From Bacteroidia bacterium (GTDB lineage Bacteria; Bacteroidota; Bacteroidia; JAESSM01; NORP286), in NCBI GenBank assembly GCA_016764115.1, contig JAESSM010000100.1, forward strand, positions 1 to 17,705: 17,705 nucleotides of DNA, read 5' to 3'. The position numbers were made by a program, and so were the translations under genes. A model generated the notes under the pieces. It worked only from the letters and a program-made list of their open reading frames with translations, had not been told where the DNA came from and did no database searches. Positions within the stretch are counted from its first letter, which is position 1, and the number at the start of each line of letters is the position of its first letter. This document shows positions 8,305 to 15,211 of the stretch, one piece after another.

Positions 8305-8973
8305 TCAGGCAACTACATCAAGATTAATTGCCTTTAGTTTTGAGATTGTATCAGTAGGATCTTCAGCAGCAAAAACAGTATTTCCGGCAACCAAAATATC
8401 GGCTCCTGCCTTAATTAATGGCCCGGCATTGTCTAAATTTACCCCTCCATCGATTTCTATCTTGCAATTTGAATTAAAACTTGATATTAAATCCTTTAAC
8501 TCTCTGGTTTTAAAGTAAGTATTTTCAATAAATGTTTGACCTCCAAAGCCAGGATTGACCGACATTAAGCATACCAGATCAATTTCTTTGATAACATCTT
8601 TTAATAATTGAACAGAAGTGTGCGGATTGATAGCAACACCAGCCTTCATATCGTTTTCCTTAATGGCCTGAATACTTCTATGCAGATGATCACATGCTTC
8701 ATAATGAACTGTTAAAATATCTGCCCCAACATCTTTGAAAGCCTTAATATATTTATCCGGTTCAACTATCATTAAATGTACATCCAGTGGTTTTTTCGCA
8801 TGTTTCTTGAACGATTTGATTACTGGCAAACCGAACGAAATATTAGGAACAAATACTCCATCCATTACATCTATATGAATCCAATCGGCTTGGCTGCTAT
8901 TTATCATTTCAACCTCTGATTGTAAATTGGAAAAGTCAGCAGCAAGAATTGAAGGAGCAATTAAATGAGACAT
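8305..8973 (-). CDS. rpe: Ribulose-phosphate 3-epimerase
   Basis: Interconverts D-ribulose 5-phosphate and D-xylulose 5-phosphate in the pentose phosphate pathway; cytoplasmic TIM barrel with a divalent metal. The 222-residue form starting at 8973 begins MSHLIAPSILAADFSNL, the usual N-terminus of the family. The metal ligands are visible: His33 and Asp35 in HIDVMDG, His66 in DVHLM and Asp175 in EIDGG, which also contains the second catalytic Asp. The phosphate loop motif SVNPGFGGQ is at 138-146. An in-frame ATG at 8997 would add eight residues but falls about where transcription should begin from the promoter at 9005-9012, so I prefer 8973. The gene follows rpoD on the same strand, with its own promoter in the gap. 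Confidence 0.95.
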   Translation of the reverse strand: MSHLIAPSILAADFSNLQSEVEMINSSQADWIHIDVMDGVFVPNISFGLPVIKSFKKHAKKPLDVHLMIVEPDKYIKAFKDVGADILTVHYEACDHLHRSIQAIKENDMKAGVAINPHTSVQLLKDVIKEIDLVCLMSVNPGFGGQTFIENTYFKTRELKDLISSFNSNCKIEIDGGVNLDNAGPLIKAGADILVAGNTVFAAEDPTDTISKLKAINLDVVA

Positions 8974-9004
8974 ATTAGTAAATGTTACATATGACATTAC
9001 ATTT

Positions 9005-9037
9005 CAAAGTTACAAAACAACAATAAACTTTGACCAA
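9005..9037 (-). promoter_or_regulatory. Predicted Bacteroidota promoter for rpe
   Basis: On the minus strand, TAACTTTG (9012-9005) matches the TAnnTTTG -7 element exactly. A TTG (9037-9035) lies 22 nt upstream, slightly longer than the usual spacing of about 19-21. Initiation is expected near 8997-9001, giving a leader of about 25 nt to the preferred rpe start at 8973. Confidence 0.55.
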
Positions 9038-9054
9038 TAAATCTAAACTTATAA

Positions 9055-9918
9055 CTAACCTAGATATGCTATTAAGGATTTGCTTTTAGACTTCTGGCGA
9101 AGTCTTCGAATGGCTTTTTCTTTTATCTGTCTAACTCGCTCACGAGTAAGATCAAATTTAGCTCCAATTTCCTCCAGGGTCATGTTATGTTCAAGACCAA
9201 TACCATAATAAAACTTAACCACATCGGCCTCTCGTGGAGGAAGGGTTGCGAGCACCCTTTCTATTTCTTTTCTAAGAGATTCAGTGATCAATTTCTTGTC
9301 AGGATTTGGCTCAGCATCACTCTCGAGAACATCTAACAAACTTCCTTCTTCACTTTGCGCAAAAGGTGCATCAACAGAAATGTGCCTTCCGGAAACCTTC
9401 ATAGTATCCTTTATCTCATCCTCACCCATTTCCAGAATATCAGAAATTTCAGCAGGAGTAGGTTCACGCTCATATTTCTGCTCCAGCTGGTTTAATGCTT
9501 TTCCAATTTTATTAAGTGAACCGACTTTATTAAGAGGTAAGCGAACTATTCTTGCTTGTTCAGCCAACGCCTGTAGAATTGACTGTCGAATCCACCAGAC
9601 TGCATAAGAGATAAACTTAAATCCTCTTGACTCATCGAACCTTTTGGCAGCTTTGATAAGCCCCAAATTTCCTTCATTAATAAGATCCCCTAAAGTTAAT
9701 CCTTGATTTTGATACTGCTTGGCAACGGAAACCACAAAACGCAAGTTTGCCTTGGTAAGTATCTCCAAAGCTACCTGATCACCGTCATGAATTCTTTTGG
9801 CTAACTCTACTTCCTCTTCTGCCGTAATGAGATCAACCCTTCCAATTTCAGAAAGATACTTGTCTAAGGAGGCAGTCTCCCTATTTGTGATCTGTTTTGT
9901 GATTTTTAATTGCCTCAT
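9055..9918 (-). CDS. rpoD: Primary sigma factor RpoD, short Bacteroidota type
   Basis: Directs RNA polymerase to housekeeping promoters. The 287-residue protein has no region 1.1 and begins with region 1.2 ([10 protein letters not shown], residues 17-26, on to about 50). Region 2 (about 58-130) contains [46 protein letters not shown] for core binding and -10 melting. Region 3 spans about 140-210. Region 4 (about 225-285) has [16 protein letters not shown] and the helix-turn-helix [19 protein letters not shown]. Short size, lack of 1.1 and gene order after pnp are typical of the Bacteroidota primary sigma factor, which recognises TTTG/TAnnTTTG promoters. That fits the promoters predicted elsewhere in this window. 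It follows pnp with a 114-nt gap, without an exact promoter match there; CAAAAAGTTA near 9983 (plus-strand reading) is only a spacing variant. Confidence 0.97.
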   Translation of the reverse strand: MRQLKITKQITNRETASLDKYLSEIGRVDLITAEEEVELAKRIHDGDQVALEILTKANLRFVVSVAKQYQNQGLTLGDLINEGNLGLIKAAKRFDESRGFKFISYAVWWIRQSILQALAEQARIVRLPLNKVGSLNKIGKALNQLEQKYEREPTPAEISDILEMGEDEIKDTMKVSGRHISVDAPFAQSEEGSLLDVLESDAEPNPDKKLITESLRKEIERVLATLPPREADVVKFYYGIGLEHNMTLEEIGAKFDLTRERVRQIKEKAIRRLRQKSKSKSLIAYLG

Positions 9919-10032
9919 GGCTTATTACTGGGTTTTGGCTGTTTAGTTTTGAACTAGCACAGTAATAAACGAAGTTGACAATCAAAAAGTTACATAAGAC
10001 TTTAGGCAAGGAAAAGATATTGAAAGCAAGGC

Positions 10033-12231
10033 TTAGGTAGCCTCCCTTTCAGATACATTTGTAGCAACTTCTTCCTGATTATTATTATCAGAATTTTGCT
10101 GATCTGGTTTTTCTCTTGGAGTTAAAACCTTTTTAGATAATCTAAATTTACCTGTTTTTCTATCAATCTCCACCAGCTTCACCTCAAATTCATCTCCTTC
10201 TTTCATCACATCCTCTATTTTCTCAATTCTTTCCCAAGAGATTTCAGAAATATGTAGCAGGCCATCTTTACCAGGTAAAAACTCTACAAAGGCTCCAAAT
10301 GGTTTAATTGATTTAACTTTCCCTTTGTAAACTTCTCCTACTTCTGGCATTGCAGTAATACCATTTACCATAGCAACTGCAGCATTAATATCATCCTTAT
10401 TACTAGAGCTGATAGATACAATACCGGAATCTTCCACTTCTTCTATCCAAACGTCTACGTTAAAGTCAGCTTGAATTTGTTGAACCATTTTACCTCCAGG
10501 GCCAATAACTGCTCCAATAAAGTCTTTAGGTATAATTATCTTAACTATTCTGGGTGCATGTGGTTTAAGATCTGGCTTAGCCTCAGATAAAGTCTTGGCC
10601 ATTTCATTTAGGATGTGTAAACGTCCAGCAGATGCTTGTTGTAATGCTTCTGCCATTACCTCATAAGAAAGCCCGTTAACCTTGATGTCCATTTGACAAG
10701 CCATGATACCTTTTTCTGTACCTGTTACTTTAAAGTCCATATCACCTAAGTGATCTTCATCTCCTAGTATATCTGATAATACAGCATATTTTCCTGTCTC
10801 CTCATTCATGATTAATCCCATCGCAATACCTGATACAGCAGCTTTGGTTTTAATACCCGCATCCATTAGAGCCATTGATCCAGCGCAAACAGTTGCCATT
10901 GAAGATGAACCATTTGATTCTAGTATATCAGAAACAACACGTATTGTATACGGATTATCTTCACCTTCAGGAAGAACTCTTTTTAGAGATCTCATAGCCA
11001 AATTACCGTGACCAACTTCTCTTCTACTCACTCCTCTATTAGGTTTAACTTCGCCAGTAGAAAAAGCAGGGAAATTATAATGCAACAAGAATTTACTGGT
11101 GCCCTTATACGTTGCAGCATCAATCATCTGTTCATTCGATTTGTCACCTAAAGTTACAGTAGTTAATGACTGAGTTTCACCTCTTGTAAATATTGCAGAC
11201 CCGTGTGCACTTGGAATATAATCTACCTCTGTCCAAATTGGTCTGATCTCATCAAGTTTTCTTCCATCCAATCTAACTCTGTCATTGATCATCATTTTCC
11301 TGATCTCTTCTTTTTCAAGATCATGGAAATATGTATTAATGAAATCTCCTTTTTCTTCTAATTCTTCTTCACTAAAGCTTTCTTCAAATGCAGTTTTAAT
11401 AGCTTTGAATGACTCTTTTCTTCCAGATTTAGAAGGATTTCCAGATTTTGCTACTTCATATATCTTATCTCTACATTCAGTTGCAATTCTAGCCTTTAAC
11501 TCTTCATCCTCTTCTTGTGGAAGAACTTCTCTTTTGGTAGTTGCTCCAAACTCCTGGGCCAACTCAACCTGAGCTTTACATTGTATTTTAATAGCCTCAT
11601 GAGCAACTTTAAGAGCATCAATAATATCAGCTTCTGAACACTCATCCATCTCACCTTCTACCATCATGATATTATCAGCATCAGCTGCTATGATTAGTTC
11701 CAGGTCTGCTTTCTCAATTTCTTCTTTCGTTGGATTTACTATTAATTTACCATCAACTTTTGCAATTCTAACTTCAGAGATTGGACCATTAAATGGTATA
11801 TCACTTACAGCTAAGGCACTAGAGGCAGCTAATGCAGCAAGTGCATCAGCCGGAACCGAAGTGTCAGCAGAAATAAGAGATATTGCTATTTGTGTTTCAT
11901 TAAGATAGTTTTTAGGAAACATTGGTCTAAGGGCTCTATCAACTAATCTACATACCAATACTTCATAATCGGATAACCTTGCTTCTCTTTTCAAAAACCC
12001 TCCTGGGAATCTACCTGCCGCAGCATACTTTTCCTGGTAATCTACTGTTAATGGGAAAAAGTCGAATCCCTCTCTTGGTTCTTGATTTGATACAACCGTT
12101 GCTAACAACATTGTGTTTCCCATTCTTACCACAACTGATCCATGGGCTTGTTTTGCTAATTTTCCTGTTTCAATTGAGATGGTCCTTCCATCTCCAATAT
12201 CAAACGTTTTTGTAATTCCTAAATTTGACAT
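10033..12231 (-). CDS. pnp: Polyribonucleotide nucleotidyltransferase (PNPase)
   Basis: Phosphorolytic 3'-5' exoribonuclease that degrades mRNA to nucleoside diphosphates; a ring-shaped homotrimer in the cytoplasm. The 732 residues are the normal family length. In order there is a first RNase PH domain ([34 protein letters not shown]), an all-helical linker (about 145-310), and a second, catalytic RNase PH domain ([54 protein letters not shown]). A KH domain ([20 protein letters not shown]) and an S1 domain ([28 protein letters not shown]) follow. A polar tail rich in Asn, Gln and Glu ends the protein. The ATG at 12231 is preceded by an A-rich stretch. rpsO, often next to pnp in other bacteria, is absent: the 202-nt gap upstream is too small and the E2 gene follows divergently. 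Confidence 0.98.
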   Translation of the reverse strand: MSNLGITKTFDIGDGRTISIETGKLAKQAHGSVVVRMGNTMLLATVVSNQEPREGFDFFPLTVDYQEKYAAAGRFPGGFLKREARLSDYEVLVCRLVDRALRPMFPKNYLNETQIAISLISADTSVPADALAALAASSALAVSDIPFNGPISEVRIAKVDGKLIVNPTKEEIEKADLELIIAADADNIMMVEGEMDECSEADIIDALKVAHEAIKIQCKAQVELAQEFGATTKREVLPQEEDEELKARIATECRDKIYEVAKSGNPSKSGRKESFKAIKTAFEESFSEEELEEKGDFINTYFHDLEKEEIRKMMINDRVRLDGRKLDEIRPIWTEVDYIPSAHGSAIFTRGETQSLTTVTLGDKSNEQMIDAATYKGTSKFLLHYNFPAFSTGEVKPNRGVSRREVGHGNLAMRSLKRVLPEGEDNPYTIRVVSDILESNGSSSMATVCAGSMALMDAGIKTKAAVSGIAMGLIMNEETGKYAVLSDILGDEDHLGDMDFKVTGTEKGIMACQMDIKVNGLSYEVMAEALQQASAGRLHILNEMAKTLSEAKPDLKPHAPRIVKIIIPKDFIGAVIGPGGKMVQQIQADFNVDVWIEEVEDSGIVSISSSNKDDINAAVAMVNGITAMPEVGEVYKGKVKSIKPFGAFVEFLPGKDGLLHISEISWERIEKIEDVMKEGDEFEVKLVEIDRKTGKFRLSKKVLTPREKPDQQNSDNNNQEEVATNVSEREAT

Positions 12232-12269
12232 AATTTCTTTTTTTCTATAAATTCTTTCTATTAAGGGTG

Positions 12270-12277
12270 CAAAAGTA
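12270..12277 (-). promoter_or_regulatory. Predicted Bacteroidota -7 element for pnp
   Basis: The minus strand reads TACTTTTG, an exact TAnnTTTG match. The -33 region about 20 nt upstream reads TTTT rather than TTTG, so that half is weak. Initiation is expected near 12262-12266, giving a leader of about 30 nt before the pnp ATG at 12231. The leader is A-rich and has no obvious long hairpin. Confidence 0.5.
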
Positions 12278-12403
12278 CGGAATATTTAGCAGAATTAAAA
12301 GGCATAAATGGTAATACCAATATCCTAATGAGTACAAATGATACTATTTATATTTACGAATACACGAATAATAAATACGCAATTCAACTAATAAACAATT
12401 TAC

Positions 12404-12411
12404 TAACTTTG
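12404..12411 (+). promoter_or_regulatory. Predicted Bacteroidota -7 element for the E2 gene
   Basis: TAACTTTG matches TAnnTTTG exactly. No clean TTG is seen about 20 nt upstream, so the -33 half is weak. Initiation is expected near 12416-12419, about 15 nt before the E2 ATG at 12434. Together with the pnp element it makes this 202-nt gap a divergent promoter region. Confidence 0.5.
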
Positions 12412-12433
12412 TATTCCAAATTTTAAAACACAG

Positions 12434-13780
12434 ATGGCGCAAGAAGTTTTATTACCTAAAATGGGAGAAAGCGTTGCTGAAGCTACCATTACCAAATGGC
12501 TCAAAGCAGAAGGCGACACTATAGAAGAAGAAGAATCGCTAGTTGAAATTGCTACTGACAAGGTAGACTCTGAAATTCCATCTCCCACTAGTGGAATTAT
12601 TCAAAAGATACTAGTGCAAGAAGGTGAAGTGGCAAATGTAGGAACCGTTATAGCTATAATTTCACAGAATGGAGAACAACCTACTCCCGTTGAAAATGTA
12701 GCATCTACTAAAGAAGAAGTAAATTTACAATCATCTGAAATTACAGTCGGACAAGCGCAGGTGCTACAAACAAAACCTTCTACAGATCCTCCCATTGAAG
12801 AAATTCAAAAAAAAGGAACCTCTGGTAGGTTTTACTCTCCATATGTAAGAAATATAGCCCTAGATAATGCCATTTCAATGCAAGAATTGGAACAACTTCA
12901 AGGAACGGGTAAAAATGGTAGAGTAACTAAGAAGGATATTTTGGTATATATTCAAACACGTTCGGTCCAAACAATTCAACTTGATGATAAAATTACACAA
13001 GAACAAAAGTTACCTCCTACACCATTATCTATAGAACAACCAAAAGCTACTACTGCAACTACATATGGAGGCGTTGTAGAAGTCGTACCAATGGATCGAA
13101 TGAGGAAGTTGATTGCAGACCATATGGTGAATTCGAAAAGAACTTCTCCTCATGTAACCGCTTTTGTGGAAACCGATGTCACTAATATTTATCAATGGAG
13201 AAATAAGGTAAAGGAGCAATTTCTGAAAAATGAAGGTGAAAAAATCACTTTTACTCCAATTTTTATTGAGGCTGTTGTAAAAGCTATCAAAGATTTTCCG
13301 CTTATCAATTCATCAGTAGAAGGTACAACAATTATACGGAAAAATGATATCAATATTGGGATGGCTGCTGCATTGCCATCAGGAAATTTAATTGTTCCTG
13401 TTATAAAACATGCAGATAGAATGAATCTTGTAGGTTTGACAAAAACTGTGAATGATCTTGCCAGCCGTTCAAGACAAAACAAATTGTCTCCGGAAGAAAT
13501 ACAAGATGGAACTTTTACATTAACGAATGTTGGAACGTTTGGAAATGTGATGGGTACACCAATTATAAATCAGCCACAAGTGGCTATTTTGGCAACCGGC
13601 TCTATTCAGAAGAAACCTGCAGTTATAGAAACACCAGAGGGAGATACAATAGGAATACGATATATGATGTACCTTTCCTTATCATTTGACCACAGAATTG
13701 TAGACGGATCATTGGGAGGTACCTTTATAAGAAAAGTAGCTGACTACTTGGAAGAGTTTGATGTAAATCGTGAAATTTGA
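12434..13780 (+). CDS. 2-oxo acid dehydrogenase E2 (dihydrolipoamide acyltransferase)
   Basis: Core acyltransferase of a 2-oxo acid dehydrogenase complex: it carries the acyl group on a lipoyl-lysine arm and passes it to CoA. The 448-residue protein has one lipoyl domain (1-75) with the acceptor Lys43 in EIATDKVDSEIPSP. A Thr/Gln/Pro-rich linker follows, then a peripheral-subunit-binding domain (about 134-173: YSPYVRNIALDNAIS; GTGKNGRVTKKDIL) for E1/E3, a second linker and the catalytic domain (about 215-445). The active-site motif is FDHRIVDG, with catalytic His420 and Asp424. The substrate is not decided by sequence inspection. The likely E1 partner is at the right end of the window, and that fusion-type E1 is usually annotated as branched-chain or generic, so I infer a branched-chain or mixed complex rather than 2-oxoglutarate dehydrogenase. 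No E3 is in the window. Confidence 0.94.
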   Translation: MAQEVLLPKMGESVAEATITKWLKAEGDTIEEEESLVEIATDKVDSEIPSPTSGIIQKILVQEGEVANVGTVIAIISQNGEQPTPVENVASTKEEVNLQSSEITVGQAQVLQTKPSTDPPIEEIQKKGTSGRFYSPYVRNIALDNAISMQELEQLQGTGKNGRVTKKDILVYIQTRSVQTIQLDDKITQEQKLPPTPLSIEQPKATTATTYGGVVEVVPMDRMRKLIADHMVNSKRTSPHVTAFVETDVTNIYQWRNKVKEQFLKNEGEKITFTPIFIEAVVKAIKDFPLINSSVEGTTIIRKNDINIGMAAALPSGNLIVPVIKHADRMNLVGLTKTVNDLASRSRQNKLSPEEIQDGTFTLTNVGTFGNVMGTPIINQPQVAILATGSIQKKPAVIETPEGDTIGIRYMMYLSLSFDHRIVDGSLGGTFIRKVADYLEEFDVNREI

Positions 13781-13804
13781 GGGAAAAGAAACCCTCTATT
13801 TCAC
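13770..13804 (+). terminator. Hairpin overlapping the E2 stop codon, possible 3' processing or termination site
   Basis: GTGAAAT (13770-13776) pairs with ATTTCAC (13798-13804), and GAGGG (13779-13783) pairs with CCCTC (13792-13796). A small internal loop separates the two stems and the apical loop is AAAAGAAA. This 12-bp stem includes the E2 stop TGA (13778-13780). No T tract follows on either strand, so it is a stable 3' hairpin rather than a textbook intrinsic terminator. It sits between two convergent genes. Confidence 0.45.
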
Positions 13805-13881
13805 AGAATGAAATATCAGTTCTTGCGCCTCTATAACCCACAATAGAGCTATCAAGGCCTACCTAAATTCTAAAGAATTTC

Positions 13882-14028
13882 TTACGCTTTACCTAAAATC
13901 CTAAAGACTTTAGTACCACAGTCTGGGCATTCGCCTTTCATAGCTTTCATGCCATTTTTCATAACAATTTCTTGACCATTGCTAATTTCGACTTGTTTTT
14001 TGCATTTCATGCATCGTCCTTGTGCCAT
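13882..14028 (-). CDS. 48-residue zinc-ribbon protein (DUF5679-like)
   Basis: This gene is too short for most ORF callers. Translating the minus strand from the ATG at 14028 gives 48 residues with two Cys pairs: CMKC at 6-9 and CPDC at 34-37, 24 residues apart, a classic zinc-ribbon arrangement. Between them lies VMKNGMKAMKGECP, and the protein ends GTKVFRILGKA. The pattern (CxKC, then MKNG, then KGxCPxCGTKxFRI) is that of the small DUF5679 family as I remember it; its function is unknown. Proteins of this kind may bind nucleic acid or partner proteins through the ribbon. It faces the E2 gene convergently and diverges from the phhA leader. A 16-nt palindrome (13865-13880) follows the stop. 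A longer plus-strand frame over the same bases (13979-14227) has no recognisable content and is not annotated. Confidence 0.85.
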   Translation of the reverse strand: MAQGRCMKCKKQVEISNGQEIVMKNGMKAMKGECPDCGTKVFRILGKA

Positions 14029-14312
14029 AGTTAAAGGAGTTTTGTTCCGAGAACCGGAACGGTTAAAAATAATTTTAATTTACATTTTAAAACAATGTAG
14101 CACTATTATTGGGAATGTCAATAGAATGTGGAAAAATAATCTAATCAACCTAAACTTCAAGGACGAAATAATATTTGTTTATAATTTAATTGCACGGAAT
14201 AACACAGCTAATATTTATTTATATTGAAAAACAAGTCTTTAAGAATTAATTAAATCTTAAAACATATATAAATGATACTAAATTGAGTTATCCACATTTA
14301 TATAGGAGAAAA
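14029..14312. other. AT-rich intergenic region between the zinc-ribbon gene and the phhA promoter
   Basis: No gene is visible in these 284 nt. A perfect 6-bp hairpin, GTTCCG/CGGAAC (14044-14049 and 14055-14060, loop AGAAC), lies 16 nt upstream of the zinc-ribbon start and would be in its 5' leader. No exact TAnnTTTG element was found on either strand; the rest is A/T-rich sequence without clear structure. Confidence 0.5.
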
Positions 14313-14343
14313 TTGGTTATTATTTAGCGAATTAATACATTTG
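14313..14343 (+). promoter_or_regulatory. Predicted Bacteroidota promoter for the phhA leader transcript
   Basis: TTG (14313-14315), a 20-nt spacer and TACATTTG (14336-14343) match the Bacteroidota consensus (TTG/TTTG, about 20 nt, TAnnTTTG) in both halves and in spacing. It is the best promoter in the window. Initiation should fall near 14347-14351, directly at the start of the Tyr-rich leader ORF and about 110 nt before the terminator. Confidence 0.7.
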
Positions 14344-14348
14344 TACCC

Positions 14349-14402
14349 ATGCAAGTGATCAACATATATTATTATAATTATTCCCTAATCATTTCGGAAT
14401 AG
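14349..14402 (+). CDS. Tyrosine-rich leader peptide of phhA (17 residues)
   Basis: ATG at 14349 to TAG at 14400-14402 encodes MQVINIYYYNYSLIISE. Four of 17 codons are Tyr (TAT at 14367, 14370, 14373 and 14379) and none is Phe. It sits between a consensus promoter and an intrinsic terminator directly upstream of the gene for tyrosine-forming phenylalanine hydroxylase. It therefore looks like the ribosome-stalling leader of an attenuator. Its last codons and stop overlap the antiterminator arm (14393-14400), as in classical leader peptides. Weak points: TAT runs arise easily in AT-rich DNA, no Shine-Dalgarno is seen, and the predicted transcription start leaves almost no 5' leader, so translation would have to be leaderless or initiate from an upstream start site. 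Confidence 0.65.
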   Translation: MQVINIYYYNYSLIISE

Positions 14403-14456
14403 TAAGATTATTTTGCAAAAAATTAATGAAGCCTGATTCCGAATAGAGTCGGGCTT
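14377..14456 (+). promoter_or_regulatory. Predicted tyrosine-responsive transcription attenuator of phhA (1:2, 2:3, 3:4 structures)
   Basis: Three mutually exclusive stems can form. The 1:2 protector pairs ATTATTCC (14377-14384) with GGAATAGT (14396-14403), 8 bp with one G-U. The 2:3 antiterminator pairs TTCGGAAT (14393-14400) with ATTCCGAA (14436-14443), 8 perfect bp. The 3:4 terminator pairs 14429-14439 with 14446-14456. Segment 1 begins within the Tyr-codon stretch. A ribosome stalled at a Tyr codon would cover segment 1 but leave 14393-14400 free, favouring 2:3 and read-through. A ribosome at the stop codon would cover segment 2 and allow termination. The pairing is read directly from the sequence; the regulation is inference. 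Confidence 0.7.
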
Positions 14457-14465
14457 TTTTGTTTT
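14429..14465 (+). terminator. Rho-independent terminator in the phhA leader
   Basis: AAGCCTGATTC (14429-14439) pairs with GAGTCGGGCTT (14446-14456), 11 bp with two G-U pairs and the loop CGAATA. The T-rich tract TTTTTTGTTTT (14455-14465) overlaps the base of the 3' arm. It lies 20 nt before the phhA ATG with no complete gene ahead of it apart from the short leader ORF, which is the arrangement expected of an attenuator. Confidence 0.88.
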
Positions 14466-14485
14466 ACATCTTTATACTCTTAATA

Positions 14486-15211
14486 ATGGAACAAAATTAC
14501 AGTAATTATACTGATGAAGACCGAAAGGTGTGGAAAGTACTTTTTGACAGACAAATAGATAATCTTTCTAAAATTTCTTCTCAGGAATATTTAGACGGCT
14601 TAACTAGAATAGATTTTAATGCTGACAAGATCCCGAACTTTGAAAATACGGAGCAACGATTACAGAACTATACCTGCTGGAAGCTTCATGTTGTTCCCAG
14701 CATAATTCCTGTTAAGGATTTCTTTGAACTGCTTATCAAAAAGCAATTTCCTGCTACCACTTGGCTTAGAAAGATGACTGAACTGGATTATTTGGAAGAA
14801 CCGGATATGTTTCATGATGTATTTGGTCATGTTCCATTACTGACCAATGATGCATACACGGGTTTCTTTTTAGGAATTGCTGAAATTTCAGTAAAGCATC
14901 TTGACAATGAATACGCACAGGAACTTTTAGGAAGAGTGTATTGGTTTACGATAGAATTTGGTTTGATAAGAGAAAATGGAAATGTTAAAGCTTATGGCGC
15001 AGGGTTGATGTCATCACTTGGGGAATCGAAATACAGCATGACCAATGAGCCACAAAAGTTTGATTTTGATGTGAAAACAATTTTGAACACCTCTTTCAGG
15101 ACAGATATTTTTCAAGACAAATACTTTATTATTGACTCTTACGAGCAACTCTATAATTGCGTACCTGAAATTGAGAAGGAGTTGGACGCAATGCTCCAAT
15201 TACAAAGTTAG
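14486..15211 (+). CDS. phhA: Phenylalanine 4-monooxygenase (phenylalanine hydroxylase)
   Basis: Hydroxylates L-phenylalanine to L-tyrosine using O2, tetrahydropterin and non-heme iron; cytoplasmic. The start is the ATG at 14486 (241 residues, MEQNYSNYTDED). An in-frame TTG at 14459 lies inside the terminator T tract and would add an unlikely hydrophobic extension. The protein is the bacterial single-domain form without a regulatory ACT domain. The 2-His-1-carboxylate iron site is visible: His110 and His115 in FHDVFGHVP and Glu157 in FTIEFGLI. The family motifs ELDYLEEPDMFHD, YWFTIEFGL and YGAGLMSS are all present. Expression is probably controlled by the Tyr-rich leader and terminator upstream, suggesting a role in tyrosine supply rather than only phenylalanine breakdown. 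Its stop overlaps the converging membrane gene by 4 nt. No pterin recycling gene (phhB-type) is next to it. Confidence 0.96.
   Translation: MEQNYSNYTDEDRKVWKVLFDRQIDNLSKISSQEYLDGLTRIDFNADKIPNFENTEQRLQNYTCWKLHVVPSIIPVKDFFELLIKKQFPATTWLRKMTELDYLEEPDMFHDVFGHVPLLTNDAYTGFFLGIAEISVKHLDNEYAQELLGRVYWFTIEFGLIRENGNVKAYGAGLMSSLGESKYSMTNEPQKFDFDVKTILNTSFRTDIFQDKYFIIDSYEQLYNCVPEIEKELDAMLQLQS

Noticed and set aside
10808..11908. Several plus-strand frames of 67-95 codons
   Set aside because: All are antisense to pnp, whose full set of domains is intact on the minus strand.
12232..12433. Possible rpsO or tRNA gene upstream of pnp
   Set aside because: The gap is too small for rpsO, and no cloverleaf-like or S15-like sequence is seen; it holds two divergent promoter elements.
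13979..14227. Plus-strand 82-codon frame between E2 and phhA
   Set aside because: It overlaps the 48-residue zinc-ribbon gene on the other strand, has no recognisable motif, and its second half is low-complexity AT-rich sequence.
14349..14402. T-box or riboswitch explanation for the phhA leader
   Set aside because: No T-box sequence or specifier-loop architecture and no known riboswitch core is visible; the leader is too short, and the Tyr-rich ORF with competing stems explains the terminator better.
14459..14485. TTG start extending PhhA by nine residues
   Set aside because: The TTG lies in the terminator T tract and the extension is hydrophobic and unlike the family N-terminus; the ATG at 14486 is preferred.
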